Both the position numbers and the translations under genes were made by a program. Shown piece by piece: positions 1 through 13,852 of a DNA stretch of 64,000 nucleotides (the first letter of the stretch is position 1; every line of letters starts with the position of its first letter). The notes beneath the pieces are model-generated. The model did not search any database. It saw only the letters and a list, made by a program, of their open reading frames with translations, and had not been told where the DNA came from. Location: NCBI RefSeq assembly GCF_964355755.1, contig NC_092670.1, positions 12,895,201 to 12,959,200 of the forward strand. The letters run 5' to 3'. This DNA comes from Antedon mediterranea. Lineage: Eukaryota > Echinodermata > Crinoidea > Comatulida > Antedonidae.

Positions 1-2825
1 AGATTGTGAAATGAACCTTCATTAACCTTCTTGTATTCATTATTGTAATTCAACCAATTAAATACATGGATTGATTAACAAGATAACACTTCTCGCGGCT
101 ATTTAGTGAAACATTATTCTGAAAGACTTAAAACAGCAGCGCCTCCAAGTGTGCAGATGATAGATCAGTACTATAGTAAGGCCAGTATTATATCTTGAAG
201 ATCGTTACTGATATCGGCGCGGGAAACCAAGCTAGAATCGATTGATAAAGCCAGGGGTTTTATGGCACCAGAGCTAGATAATGCAAAAATCAATGTGTAA
301 ACTTGTTTTCGTAAAACATTTAGCACATGGACTATGATTGACAGCGTTTACAAACCACGGTGCAAAAAGGATGTTACTACATGTCTTAATTAAAAGTTTG
401 TACAAATAAGAGTATGTTATATATCGCAATTTGTCTACAAAATAAATTAAGTAAAATAATTAAGTTGATGGAACATATCAGGGGTATTTTTAATTATAAT
501 TATGGCTATAAATGGCGAATGGTTTATCCTCATTTAGAGATGATTATCTAGAAAAAGGAAATGTCGCTCGAAATCATCAAAGATTCTTTTTTAAACCGAC
601 GTTCGTTCATGACTCAGTACACAATGGATTATGCTGTAGGCCTAAACAGGCGACCAATCGATACCTTACTAAAAATACCAAATGACAGAAACCATTGTTA
701 TTAAGCTATTAAGATTATACTAAATATAGATAGGCGTACTATTTTGATGGTGAAAAGATAAATGTGCTGTACCCACGAAGATTATCAGCTATTAATTGGC
801 AAACATTTTTTTTATATTCTCATTGATTTGCTTTTTACTTATGTTTACAATGATCAACATTCCAAATTTTCAGTTCAGTTTTACAGTTTGAGAAACATTA
901 GGCCAAGATTAAAAAGATCCAGAGTCGATGGCAGTGATATTGTTACTAAATAAATCTAAAATGTAAAAAGTTCAGATTTGATGGAGAAAAAATTGAATAG
1001 CGTAGATTAAAACAAACAACAAACATTTAAACATACCGATGTTAGTTGCACACTTTTGGTAAATGTTTGACTTTTGAAAATTTAAATTCGTAAAAATAAA
1101 AACAGTTAGGAAATTAAGAGGCGATGGTAAGAAGAAGTGGAAGAGCGTACCAATTTATTGACACAGAGAGAAAACATTGGTGCCGCCGAGGTCAAGATTT
1201 GACATTTGCAATTGCAAAAACACCAGTTGTTTTCAGACTATTTTGAGCAGACGGAAAACCTTTTTTTCAGTTTTGTGCATAGCCTAACTGTGTTGGCAAA
1301 AATCTAATTTAACAGAATGTTATGCATATAGAAAAAAAGTAAAATTTAGCAAAGTTAAGTCTAGTTATTAAGTCAAGACATATTACAAATACATACCTTT
1401 AAAATACCACCACAGAATATTCGTTGGAATGTTGTTCGTTGATGATGAATCACAACAATATAAAACAATAAAATAAACTCTCCTCGGAACGATCAGATCG
1501 AAGCGCGTGCTCTCAACTAACTTATTAAGTTTGATATTTATTAATCATGTCATAGAGCTATCCGACAAGGAGGAGCAAACCAATGATGGTTTGATCAAGC
1601 GATACCCTTATATTATTGAAACTATTGATGAGTTCAATCGAGTAGAAAACCAGTTCTAACCGCGACCGTGTTGTGACGTAGGTGCGTATTCTTATGGTCA
1701 TCGACGCGTAAAATTCTTACGTCTTATTTAAGCCGATAAACATTAATAATTACAAGGCGTTAAAGCAAAGTGAATTAGAAGTATCATGATGTATCTATTG
1801 CAAACTGACATTTACCGATGTAAAAAACAGGATAACACAATTTAGGAAAATCCAATAACATAACTTTCAAGATGCGTTTAGCCTCCGAATATCGCTGCGC
1901 TTAACACAAACAGCGCATACGTTATTCGTAACTGCAATGGGAACCATGATATTGCGCCGGGACACCAGCTTCAATTATATATGCAGTATTTAAATACCGG
2001 TAATAAATTTGATTTTAAGTACCGTAATTGCTGCATAATACGCCAATACATAATTACGGCTTATTTAATACAACACTATTTTGTTTTAATTAATTAAATT
2101 AACGGCTTATTGATCAATGGAATACATATCATCAGAGAACGTAAGTGCATGATGATTGTAATAAATCTATTTAAAATAGTCGGAGCTGAGCTAATAAAAA
2201 AAGTAAGCTTACTAAACTTGTTTGTGTCCAGAACAGCTACAATAAAGATACGCTTTAAATTTCGTTTTTGTTTCGTTGAAGAATTCGGATAATTATCAAA
2301 GACGTCAGGCTTTAACGTGCTTCTTTTTAAACGAAAACAAAGAACATAAGAAAAGAGTCACACAAACTGCCTTAAAATGTAAATGTGACATGTTTCGAGA
2401 AACTATTCTCATCAACAGAACATAACATTAAAATAGAAAACAACCATTCACCTTTCCAATTTCTTGCCTTGTATTACATTGTAGTTTATCAAGCGTTTTT
2501 CACAATATTAATTATGTAAATAAAATATTATTTCAGAAAATATTTACATAAATAACACATATAATTACTAGTGCAACAAGTGGCATTTTACTATCAGAAA
2601 TTGATTTTTAAATTTAACCCATAACCAGAAATATTATTAGTTGCTTTGAAAATCCAGCAATATTCCTTTAGGCCTACTATAATAATGGAACACTCACAAC
2701 TATAATCATCCAATGTTATATCAAAAATACAGATATTAAATGGAAAATGTACTTCCTAATTCACTTTCAATTCATTTTTAGATGCTCAGTATTATCTAAC
2801 TGGATTTGTTTTACAGATTTTCGTT
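1..2825. other. Region without recognisable gene
   Basis: I see no convincing coding exon, structural RNA or bounded transposon here. The short open frames have no family resemblance and are typical of AT-rich non-coding DNA. Since cathepsin copy A ends at 2826 on the minus strand, the part nearest that gene should include its 3' untranslated region. Confidence 0.5.
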
Positions 2826-5800
2826 TTATACTGCAGTTGCAAACCCCACTCTGTTGTTTGCTCGGTCAAACACGGTATAATATCGTCTCATGAACGGGTG
2901 TCCCAAGATCCACAATGGACTGTCTGTTTTTTGAACATCATCTCGACGAATGAATGCACTTAGGCATTTTGTTGATACCTGATATAAACAAGTGATAGCC
3001 ATTATTTTAGCAAAGAAAAGAAATTAGAAATTACCGTATATGTTACGTTGAATTTTAATTATATTTTGCATGAATCATTTACCTGAAGTACGTAATATCT
3101 GCTTTCAAGTGTAAACCTGTATGTATTGATGGAGAAGGTAATGTCTGGTAGGGTTGGTATCTTATCGCATGGAATGATGTACTAAGAAACAAAAGTAACA
3201 ACCTTATAATAGCCATCAATTTATAATAATAGTTTGTTTGTAGAAAGCAAGTATGTTAACTGAATTTATATTGTTACACCACATAGGCCCTACGTACCTG
3301 TCTTTTTCCAGCTGGAATTGCACCAATTAATGAGTTGATAGCATCGATCTCCGCATCAGGACCAGTAATCATAGAGCTACCCGTATCAGCGATGGCCTCA
3401 CATCCACCATCACAGTAATGTTTTGATACCCTGTAACCACTAACGTTAATCCTTGAAAATAATAATATTAATTTAAGCGCTGATTATAAATAAACTGAAA
3501 ATCAAATTAGTTTTTTGCTTTGTTGTTTCGTGACTTCAGATTATTCCAAAGTACCTAATTGAATTAAAACAAGTCCGTTGAGGACTTTTGTTGGTTATCC
3601 CTGGATGGCATATCGCTATATTTAAAAAAATGTTTTTGATGTTTCGATCTGGAAAAAAGGGAGAGGTAGACCTCACTCGAGATGGAGGAGTAAGCTCGTC
3701 AGACAGACCGGTACAACAGCATGACCAAGATTTACGAAGGATAGGAACAACTGGCACCAATTGGGAGAGGAACTTTCTCACCAGTGGGACGATATGACCT
3801 AATGACTGAACAATATTAATGGGTTAGCGGTTAGGTTAACGATAAATGTAGGCCTAGTGCTGGTGATCACACGTAATAATTATATTGTCATATTGTCCAT
3901 GGTCGAGTACCTCCGCTGCAAAGCCAGGAGACAGCGCATTAAAACAAGCAAGATGAAAAATTCAACCGGACACAGTTTTTTTATAGAAAATCTGATTTTC
4001 AGGATCATTTTAGAAGGAATTAAACAATATTTTTTTCTGTTAGACAATTACTCATTTTTACATACCCGCCCATCTTAAACTGCCAGTAACCTTGCTTAGA
4101 GACAGGGACATAAGTGAAGTCTCCAGTATGATATATTCGGTCTGTACCTCCAAGGATCAGTTCGCCTCCATCAGCATCACTAGACCTACAATTTTAAATT
4201 TCAAACGAAAAAGTGAAACTTATTTCTTACAATTATGTCACCCTTCCACCCTCGGCAAATATACAATGCAAAAAGATTTAGTTTACAACGTAAATTACCT
4301 GTCAAAATAAAATGAAAATTCATGTGCTTGCAGCAAACGCTGCTGATACAAATTTTCAATGAAAGGAAGAGCATTATCATAGGATTGATGGTTTCCTAAA
4401 CCAACAACGCCATCAAACTTAGAATTTATAAACTTTTTAGGCATGGTGGTTACTTGTGTAAACACTTGGGATTTCACAGTGGCTCCGTCAATCTAAAAAA
4501 AAAAGGAAGAGGAAGAATAAGAAATAGAAGTGTTTTTTATTTGCATGAAGCTCTATCTACAATATCAATGTTTACGATGTTATACCACTACTATATTTTG
4601 GCAATCATGAGGATAATAACAATAACAAGTAGTATGCCAATTGCTAACATGAAATAATTTAAAAAAAAGGATACAGATTGCTTCTTTTTATATTTTCCTT
4701 TTTTCGTTTTGTGGTCTAAATATATAGGAAGTTCTCATTTTGTGATTATGATGTTGCAATCAAATCAAGCATATTGATCATCGAACAAAAGCTACATTTT
4801 ATATCAATGACTTTGGTAGGATGCGCAGTTCAACCCACAGAGCCGTATTTATGGAAACAAAATGTTCGATTTTTTGTTGTTGAATATGCCATTTTGATGT
4901 TTCATAATTTGAAAATCCGAAAAAGCTGTAATTTAAAGCAAAAAATAGTCCCATTGTCTGCAAGTGAAAACTTTATATTTTTTTCTGCGGAAGTGATTAA
5001 CTTTATTAAAACTACAAAACCTGATTTTATTAATCAATACATCTTGAACCATTACTATATACTTACTGAAACATGGTCCTTAATTAGGTAACCAGACATC
5101 TCCTTAGATTTATAACAGAATTCAACTGCATTTCCAACCTGTTCGTGAGTTGATGATTTTGTCCTATCATACTTTCTAAGTAACGCTAGAATAAAAATTA
5201 TTTTTATTCATTAAAGATCAAACAGAGGCCGATGTAAAAAAAATACAGGATCGCCATGAAATACAACCTAAAATGTGATTAAAATAACTTTGAATATTAA
5301 CCCTCAGTTTCATTGGACAAAACAACAAAAATACTATTTTTACATTATAATTAACACGAGAATATTGTTTAAATATTGTAATTTAGTATTTACTTAAATA
5401 CATAATTCATATACGACTATGCTATTAAACCATGAAAGTCTGTTTCAACATGTAGGCCTAGATGGTAAGATCACAGTATGGTAATTAGCAGAATTGGACA
5501 TTTTATTTTATTTTATTTCATTTTTTTTTATTCAAACGAAACCAACAGCGATAATTACCGCCACTAACAGGTTAGATCCAAACAAAGCCAGGACTGTTTC
5601 TTGACCTTGATTGGTCCTAACATTGATCAAGGGTCCTTGTCCAGTGCCCACCTTGACCAGAGGAAAGGCATAAGCCAATGCACTTCTGAGGCAGATACTA
5701 GATGCAGGGGCTGCCATAAGAGTTATCATTTTCTATTCAGGATATGGATTACAGAGAGGACATTATAAGCATACCTTAGTGTTACTTTACTGATGACAAA

Positions 5801-8659
5801 AAGAAAAGAAATAGGCCTAAAGAAAGAAATTGGGCTCTATTAAACTTACCACAAGCAGCATCTACACAATGTTCTGATGTAATCAATACGTTTGAACTGC
5901 CAGTGTCGAAAAGTACTTGGAACGTCTGCGGTGGTGTTCCAATTGAAATGGTTCCATAATATTGGGCCTGGGTGCAGAGGAAATCAATATAATTGAACAC
6001 CCAGTATATCTAATATGACACCTTCTTTGCCACCGTTTCAAACGGAATTACAAATTTACTAAACACAAAATGCCATATGTCTTACACACATATTAATATT
6101 TGTTTGATATAGTTCTGATCACTAAAGATCAGTTTGATGCCAGGTAAACACACGTTTATATATAATGAGCAGGTCGAGGTGTTGTCGAGTATTTCACCCT
6201 GGCGATTTATTTAGGGGTCACACCCATTAATAGAATATCTTAATATCAGAACTTACGACCTTTCTCCCTAAAGCGTGGTTCCCACTAGCGACGCAACACA
6301 AGGACGTAACGCAACGCAAGTAAATTGACCAATCACAAGCGATGGCTTATTCGCTTGTGATTGCTAACTGTCTATAACTTCGCTTGTCATTGGTTAAAAC
6401 GCTTGCGTTGCGTTTACGTCCTTGTGTTACGTTCTAGTGGGAACCAAGTTTAAGCTGGAGTTTCGTCGCAACAGCACCGCTTTCATTCTCAGCATGTTTG
6501 GTTCCCACAACGCAAGGACGTAAGCGTAACGTAAATGATATGACCAATCACAAGCGATGGATTATTCGAACTGTCGCTTGTCATTGGTTTTACTAATAGT
6601 GGAACCAAGCTTTAGTGTGTTTCATAACATGGGTTGTAAATATACCTCCTTGGCGGAGGTAAATAAAGGCATTAATGTGGTTTTTTTTTTTGTGTTTTTT
6701 TTTGCATTTTTGGTGATGTTCAACGTAATCTCTGATAGGACAAAAACGCTGCCTTTTCGATAATTTACTATATACTGACCAATCAGAAACAACTTCTAAC
6801 CATTCGTTATCATTACCGCCGTACGCGCCGACATCACAAAATCTAAATCCCATAATAATGAAAATGATTTAGCTATTTTTAAGCTGTGTCTACGCTATCA
6901 AACTTTAGGTGACAAACATGTGATGTGCCCATACATAATGATGATGTCATCACTACCATATTTGGGCATATCACTACCATATTTGGGCACATCACACTGT
7001 AGACAGAGCTTTATACCAACATTCATTTATTCACGTACATCCTGGTAACTATGATCTTCATTTCCAACTTCTTCTTGTGTCTTATGCAAAGTGATTCTGT
7101 ACAATTATATTTAAAATACAACATTTTTGTCATTCATTATAGAGATGTAATGCATATTTTTTAGAAGAAATTATTAGTTAGTAAGATGTTTATTATTGCA
7201 CTACATCTTGATTTAGGCCTAAAGTCGGACAGCAATGTATTTCCACCAAGGAACACATATTTGGAATAATTTAACAGATTATATAAAACAATCCACTCTA
7301 AGTTTGTTTAAACAGAGATTAAAGCAACATTATAACAATAGAAATATTTAAGTTAAGTAAATCGCATTATGTTATTTTGGTTTGTTCTTTTTTGTTTGTA
7401 CAAATGTTTGATCTGTTTTGTTAGGGTTACATGCTTAAAGCACTTGTTAAAGCACTTGCTTAAAGCACTTGTGCTTATTTTGTATCCCATTCCATTATCA
7501 TATTATTTGTATTGTATTTATATATGTTTTGTATATTGATTATTGGATAAAAATGTCGATGATTGATTGACTTGTCTTTGTGTCTTGTCATGTGCAAAGG
7601 AATCTTAGTTAATTAGACACTTTTCGGTTAAATTGAAACAGGATGAAAAATAAAAGCTAAACATTTAGTTATGTTAACACGTTGAATACCAGATGAGCAT
7701 CAAAAAGAGCATTCTTATGAACCGATGCAATATATAGGCCTATAAATAATCTTGGTACTGTGCATATTTTGTGCACACAGGATTAAAGATGTATTGTTCC
7801 CCTGAAAAATAATTTCTGAACATTTTTTTGGTTGAATATGCAGCGCCATTTTAATGTCACATCATAGTTATCTTCTTTGACCAAAAATTGGATGGGAAAA
7901 TGTATATTTACCTGAAAAAAACTCATATTTAAAGAAAAAAATAGTCGAATTGGCTGCCAGTCAATGATGTTTTGGTTTATTTTTTTTAACTGGATTAAAA
8001 CTACAAAATAACCTATTCAAAATCTGATTTTATAGTTAGTCTTAATTGTTCATGGTTTTGGAGGACGATACATCTTTAATAATATTTCATAGTAATATAC
8101 GGTCAGTGTCAGTAAACCAGTCTAAACATTCTGTAATCAAAATTCTTAATCATTATCATTATCAGTGAAATGATTCATTCATCTATGTTGTATTTATCTG
8201 TTGACCCCTCATGGAGTATGATCAACACTTAAATATTTGTATGAGAGACGTAGGCCTACAGTTAAAAAAAGCGTAAGTATACTTCTCAACACTATCTTAT
8301 CACAAATGCACCTAAACATAATATATACAAGTCTTACGTCGAAATAGTTAGGGTGTTTTAATAGTATTTTAAACATATGTTCTCCGTATATTTTAGGCTT
8401 AAAGCAGAACCCTTAAAAACATAATGTATTTCATTGTCTATACAAAGTGCGCAAAGTTTACTTGATTCAACTGGGAAAAAAAAAGAGAGTCTTTAATGTG
8501 GTTAACTTCTGATTTCCACAACGAAAGATTTATTTTACAATAAATAAAAGAATGGATATTTACCAGTTAACTAAGCTAAATTGTGGAAATACTTCATACG
8601 AACCTTAGCAGACCATAGCATACAGAAATGCACATCACCAGTACAATTGCTACTTTCAT
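2826..8659 (-). CDS. Divergent cathepsin D-like aspartic protease, copy A
   Basis: Nine exons read without interruption: 8659-8604, 7096-7039, 5967-5850, 5185-5067, 4492-4299, 4185-4066, 3451-3298, 3181-3083 and 2978-2826, giving about 356 residues. Exon 1 encodes a signal peptide ([16 protein letters not shown]). Both catalytic motifs survive: DTGSS in exon 3 and DTGSS in exon 7. The C-terminal block [20 protein letters not shown] is clearly cathepsin D/pepsin family. Oddities are clear beside copy C. Exon 2 encodes only 19 whole residues of propeptide instead of 50. The conserved LWVPS after the first DTGSS is NVLITS, so that Trp is gone. The flap YGSGS has become YKSKE, and WILGDVF has become WILGHPF. 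The frame, splice sites and phases are intact, so it is probably expressed, but as a zymogen-less or altered-specificity secreted protease. Catalytic activity is uncertain. Confidence 0.85.
5532..5729 (-). other. Open frame with A-rich 3' tail, possible retroposed fragment
   Basis: Within the intron between exons 3 and 4 of copy A, a 65-codon minus-strand frame (starting [10 protein letters not shown], ending in a hydrophobic [12 protein letters not shown]) is followed directly by a run of A-rich AAAAT units down to about 5500. A poly(A)-like tail next to an open frame suggests a retroposed 3' end. I do not recognise the family, and it may simply be part of an unknown retroelement. Confidence 0.3.
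6270..6614. repeat. Palindromic MITE family M1, two copies
   Basis: One copy spans 6270-6452 and a shorter one 6496-6614. The termini are GGTTCCCACTAG and its complement CTAGTGGGAACC, followed inward by GACGCAACGCAAGGACGTAA in inverted orientation. The centre carries ACCAATCACAAGCGATGG. Each copy is nearly one long hairpin and has no coding potential, so this is a non-autonomous DNA transposon. Confidence 0.85.
6884..7011. repeat. MITE family M2 (TCTACACTATCAAAC termini)
   Basis: An imperfect palindrome built from AGCTGTGTCTACGCTATCAA, ATGTGATGTGCCCA and TACCATATTTGGGCA, ending with the complement TGTAGACAGAGCTTT. The same family recurs at 25868-26012, 33161-33286 and three times in 57379-57862. 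Confidence 0.75.
7200..7572 (+). mobile_element. 5'-truncated LINE 3' end
   Basis: A short frame ends at 7350 and translates to [20 protein letters not shown] followed by [14 protein letters not shown] and a stop. This is the usual C-terminal tail of CR1/L2-like reverse transcriptase ORFs (W-N-x-L ... S...FK..L..HY). An AT-rich 3' UTR follows with short repeats around 7436-7472 and ends near 7572. Confidence 0.6.
7783..8075. repeat. Repeat family M4 (AAGATGTATTGT...CCC)
   Basis: It begins AAAGATGTATTGTTCCCCTG and ends with the complement-like GGACGATACATCTTTAA. It contains a stretch resembling TTGAATATG...CATTTTAATGTCACAT. Related copies lie at 23235-23785 and 40882-41230, with a degraded one around 4775-5070. 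It looks like a non-autonomous DNA element. Confidence 0.6.
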
Positions 8660-9176
8660 TGTTCTTATCGATTCAACAGTAATTTGTGTTCTGTATGATC
8701 CGAAATCCGAACTGCACTTCCACACAAAAATCACAGCCGATCGCGAATTAAAATTGAGGCAAAAATATATGCAAGACTCGATTTTTTAGTGATTAAATTA
8801 ATTTAATTTGTTTGTTATGGTAATGGTAACTAACAATAAATTCGTGTATAATTTGTTTTTATTAAACTCAATTGAGCGCAGAGGTGCACATGTGGCAGTT
8901 TCAGAGGTGAATATATTTGTTTAATTATCAGCTTTGCACAGCCAGCAATTTTTCTTTCCAAAATACTAAAACACTCTGTATTATTATGCGTAAATACTGT
9001 AGGCCTACCTAGAGCAATTTCAGCAATACAATCAAACGTACACATTTTCAATAAATCTTACTTCATTGTAGGCCTATACATTATCAAATTTAAATTTGCA
9101 ATATTCACGTTCAATTATTCGCAGATGTTTTAAAATATCTAAAAAGAAAAAACCTTCTACTCAAATTTCGTTTTTA

Positions 9177-9296
<120 letters not shown>

Positions 9297-9369
9297 TTAG
9301 GCATATGGTTTCATCAAGATATGATGAAGATACCTGATACTATAAAATAATTAACCATTAGTACAACAA

Positions 9370-9850
9370 AAAGGTAGAAAAACACACTCTATTTTAAGGT
9401 TATTGTACAGAGAACTATAAATGCTAGTCAACTAGACCCAGAAGACTATATAAGGAAGTGCTTCCAGCATCTTCTATAGACAATAAATACAATGTCCAGT
9501 AGTCATTAAGTTAACTAATTAATGTCTTTGTGTTTAATTTTATATGTAAATAGACTGGGTAATCATCAGGAATAGTCTTGAACAGGGAGATGAGCGGCCC
9601 TGCCCACCGATGAGTTTCGGGATCCCTTTGACCCAGAGGGAGAGTACCCGTCAGAGTCCCTACCTAAGGTTACAGGTCTCAGGTTTTTAGTTTTTAAAAT
9701 TAATTAATGTTCCTTCTCATCAAAATTAATGTCTCTCATTAGTGTGTGTTATGTCAACATAACGGCGAAATGTCCCCAATATGGGGATAGCTATATATGC
9801 AAACAAGTAACAAGTAAGTAAGTACATTGAATCTCATATTTCATAGAATC
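9370..9850. other. Intron 8 of copy B, no recognised element
   Basis: Nothing I can name. The stretch 9580-9670 is locally more GC-rich (GGGATCCCTTTGACCCAGAG) than its surroundings and could be part of an unlabelled interspersed repeat. Confidence 0.3.
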
Positions 9851-11092
9851 ATTACCTTAAGTACATAATCTTCTCCTTCAAGTGTAAACTGGTGCCCATT
9901 GAGGGTGAAGGTAATGGCTGGTAGAGATGGTATCATATCGCATGGAATCATGGCCTGAAAAACAAAATTAACAACCTTAAAAGAGCTATCAATTTATAAT
10001 AACATATATAGTATTATAACGTATTTTACCATTAGAAAGTAAGTAATTGTGATTTAATATTGTTACGCGCGCCACTTACCTCTCCTCTTCCTGTCGGAAT
10101 TGCACCAATCGATGAGTGGATAGCCTGGATCTCCGTTTCGGGACCAGTAATCAGAGAGCTACCCGTATCAGCGATGGCCTCACACCCACCTTTACAGATG
10201 AAGGATGGTGCTGCTTCTACTTCAATCCTTCAAAGTAATAATATTAATTTAAGCGTTTATAATAAATAAACTGAGCGAATATTGAAGAACTAAGCTTTTG
10301 TAAAATCACCGCGGTTTTTTTTTTCTGTCAGACAATTACTCATTTTTTACATACCCATCCATTTTGAACTGCCAGTAATCTTGTTTAGAGACAGGGACAT
10401 AAGTGAAGTCTCCAGTATAATACGTTGGGTCTGTACCTCCAAGGATAAGTTCACCTCCAACGGAATCACTAGACTTATGATTTAAATTTTAAACGTGAAG
10501 TTAAAAGTGAAACTTGTTTCGTACAATGTCACCCCTCCACCCTCGGCAAATATTGAATGCAAAAAGATGTTACAATGTATCATATATGCATTATTAATTA
10601 CTTGTTAAAATAAAATGAAAATTCAATTGCTTGCACCAAATTCTGATGTAAAAAATTTTCAAAGATAGGAAGGCGATTATCAACGGATGGTTGGTTTCCC
10701 AAACCAAGAACGCCATCAAACTTAGCATTTATAATAAACTGTCCAGGCATGTTGGTTACTTCTGTAAATGCTTGAGATTCCACAATGGCTCCGCCAATCT
10801 GAAAAGATCACCAAGAAATAAAAGTGTTCTTTAGTTGCAGATGTCGTATACGATAGCAGTGTTCAGATAATCGTGATCTTAGAAGATGGATAATGACATT
10901 TAGATGAAACAGATTCTATAGTCAGTTAACATTATTCAGTTAGATGATAATCTAAAAATATTGTCGAGGAGGACCACAACAATTGTCCAAATGCGCTTTA
11001 AAAACAACCCAACAACTAGTATGCTCACTGCTAACATGGCTAAACGAAAACAAAGTAAAATATAAAAATTAGGCCTAAGCACTACTGATATC

Positions 11093-11690
11093 AAAGCTTG
11101 GTTCCTACTAGCGACGCAACGTAACGCAATCTAGGCAACATAAGCAAATGCACTTCTAATAATTGTGTTTGCCCCCGCCTACGTGAAATCAAACCTGCGA
11201 TGTTTGCAGCACTATTGCGTCGTCAGTTCCCACTTGTGATTACGCAATACATCACTTTGCCTCGATACGTCGCTGCGTTGCGTTCTAGTGGGAACCACGC
11301 TTAAGCAAGCGCAATTTATAGAAAGTACTCATTGTGTGATTATGATGTTGCAATTGAGTCAAGCATATTGGTCATCAAATAAAGGCTATATTTTCGTGTC
11401 TTTGTGTTAGGATCGGATTCAAAGCTCTTTTCAAACGCACAGAGTCGTGGGTATGGTACTTGCAACTTAACCATAAGCTTGCTTCCCACTAGCGACGCAA
11501 CGTAACGCAATCTACGCAACGTAAGAAAATGCCCTTCTAATAATTGCCCCTGCCTGCGTGAAATCAAACCTACGATGTTTGCAGCACTAGTGCATCGTCG
11601 GTTCCCACTTGTGATTACGCAATACAACACTTTGCGTCGATACGTCGCTGCGTTACGTTGCGTTGCGTTCTAGTGGGAACCACGCTTTAC
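11093..11690. repeat. MITE family M1, two copies of the M1b variant
   Basis: Copies at 11093-11305 and 11470-11690 share the GGTTCC(C/T)ACTAGCGACGCAAC terminus. They differ from M1 in the core (CCTACGTGAAATCAAACCT and GATGTTTGCAGCACTA). Both end CTAGTGGGAACCACGCTT. They lie in intron 4 of copy B, just upstream and downstream of a shared non-palindromic spacer. Confidence 0.8.
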
Positions 11691-12006
11691 TGTACTTACT
11701 AAAACAACATCATTACTAAGGAACCCGGAGATTCTATACGCAGACTTATACCAGAAGAAAGATTCCTTTCCATCCTCTTCGTAAGTTTCAGATTCTGAAC
11801 TATCGTACTTTGTACGTAAAACTGAAACGAACATTATTTTTTCAATACTAGTTTAACGAGAAATAACCAAATTTTACTTAAATACAGAATTATCGACTCG
11901 ACTACTATGCCCCTATAAAATGATTTTATAGAAAGAAGAAGATCACAGCTGTTTACAAGAAGTATAGTTTAATTATATTTTTGGTGAATCATTATGGTTC
12001 ATATTT

Positions 12007-12170
12007 AAGCTTGGTTCACACTAGAGACGCAACGCAAGGACGTAACGCAACGTAAATGAGTTGACCAATCACAAGCGATGGATTATTCGAACAGTGGCTT
12101 GTCATTGGTCAACTCGTCTGCATTGCGCGTACGTCCTTGCGTTACGTCTCTAGTGGGAACCGCGCTTTAG
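12007..12170. repeat. MITE family M1 copy
   Basis: Near-perfect palindrome with TTGGTTCACACTAGAGACGC at one end and CTAGTGGGAACCGCGCTTTA at the other. The core contains GACCAATCACAAGCGATGG and its partner. Confidence 0.85.
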
Positions 12171-12216
12171 AGGACACATAAGCATAATTTGTTGATTGAG
12201 AATTAAAAAAAAATTA

Positions 12217-12453
<237 letters not shown>

Positions 12454-13224
12454 TCAACTTGAATTTGGCCTAGGCCTACTAATTTTAATAAACACAGACA
12501 TTTAAAATGTTGTGTCATAACACTAATTTAATATTTTCTATAGAGTTTAATAGTTCACTATCGCGCGGTTTAACGTCATCTAAACACATGTATAATAAGC
12601 ATGTCGAATATGTTTAGATTTTGTCGACTAAGGATTTCACATTCCTAATTTACGGGACACATCCCCCCGATTACTAGACTACTCTATGGCGCTCACTTCA
12701 ACCTGGAGTTATTAGTTGCAACAGAGAAATTCTCCGCATGTTGGTGATTTGTTGGTGACTTTTAAGTCTAAAAAGTTTAACAATTTGAATGTATTGTTGT
12801 CCTATAGAGTTGTATACGTCGTGGTTTTTAATATGATGTCTTTAATTTGTAATTTTGTGCGGTACGGTATAGAACGTAAAATTTAAATAGACAAAAACGT
12901 TGGTGTTCCCATAATGAACTACTACGTCATCATTACCGCCGTACGCGTACACAAGATAAACGTCTAAACTTCCAAAATAAAAATGTCAGACTTTATTTAG
13001 GTCTATGTATGAATATTGTTATAAGGGCAAAAATGCATTTGTCAATACTAAAAAACATACATCCATGTAATTCCAATCCCCAAACTGTATTTCAAATTCT
13101 TGCGGTAACTTCTGTGACTTAAACAAAGGAATCCTGTACAAATATAGTTAAAATACACATTGTTATCATTATAAGAGATGTAGTTAAAAGACAATTATTA
13201 GTTTTTAGCAAGATAGATATTAAA

Positions 13225-13562
13225 GCGTGGTTCCCACTAGAGACGCAACACAAGGACGTAACGTAACGCAAGTGAATTGACCAATCACAAGCGATGGCTT
13301 ATTCGCTTTTGATTGCTAAAGCGTGGTTCCCACTAGCGACGCAACGCAAGGACGTAACGCAACGCAAGTGAATTGACCAATCACAAGCGATGGCTTATTC
13401 GCTTGTGATTGCTAACTGTCTGTAACTTCGCTTGTCATTGGTTAAAACGCTTGCGTTGCGTTTACGTCCTTGCGTTACGTTCTAGTGGGAACCAAGCTTA
13501 ACTGTCTATAACTTCGCTTGTCATTGGTTAAAACGCTTGCGTTGCGTTTACGTCCTTGCGTT
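13225..13562. repeat. MITE family M1, head-to-tail partial and complete copies
   Basis: A left half (13225-13318) abuts a complete copy (13317-13500), which is followed by a second right half (13500-13562). The pattern looks like one M1 inserted into another, or unequal exchange within a tandem pair. Confidence 0.8.
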
Positions 13563-13644
13563 ATTAGTATTACTTTTTGGTTGACCTTTAAACAGGATGA
13601 AGAAAGATCAACAAGAAGTAGGCCTACAAGGCTAAAAGGTTAGT

Positions 13645-13852
13645 AAAGCTTGGTTCTCACTAGTGACGCAACGTAACGTAATCTACGCAACGTAAGAAAA
13701 TGCCCTTCCAATCATTGTGTTTGACCCCGCCTGCGTGAAATCTAACCTGCGATGTTTGCAGCACAGTATTGAATCGTCGGTTGTGATTACGCAATACAGT
13801 ACTTTGCGTCGTATACGTCGCTGCGTTGCGTTCTAGTGGGAGGGAACCTAAT
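13645..13852. repeat. MITE family M1b copy
   Basis: Starts GCTTGGTTCTCACTAGTGAC and ends GCGTTCTAGTGGGAGGGAAC, with the M1b core (CCTGCGTGAAATCTAACCT). It lies between exons 1 and 2 of copy B. Confidence 0.8.
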
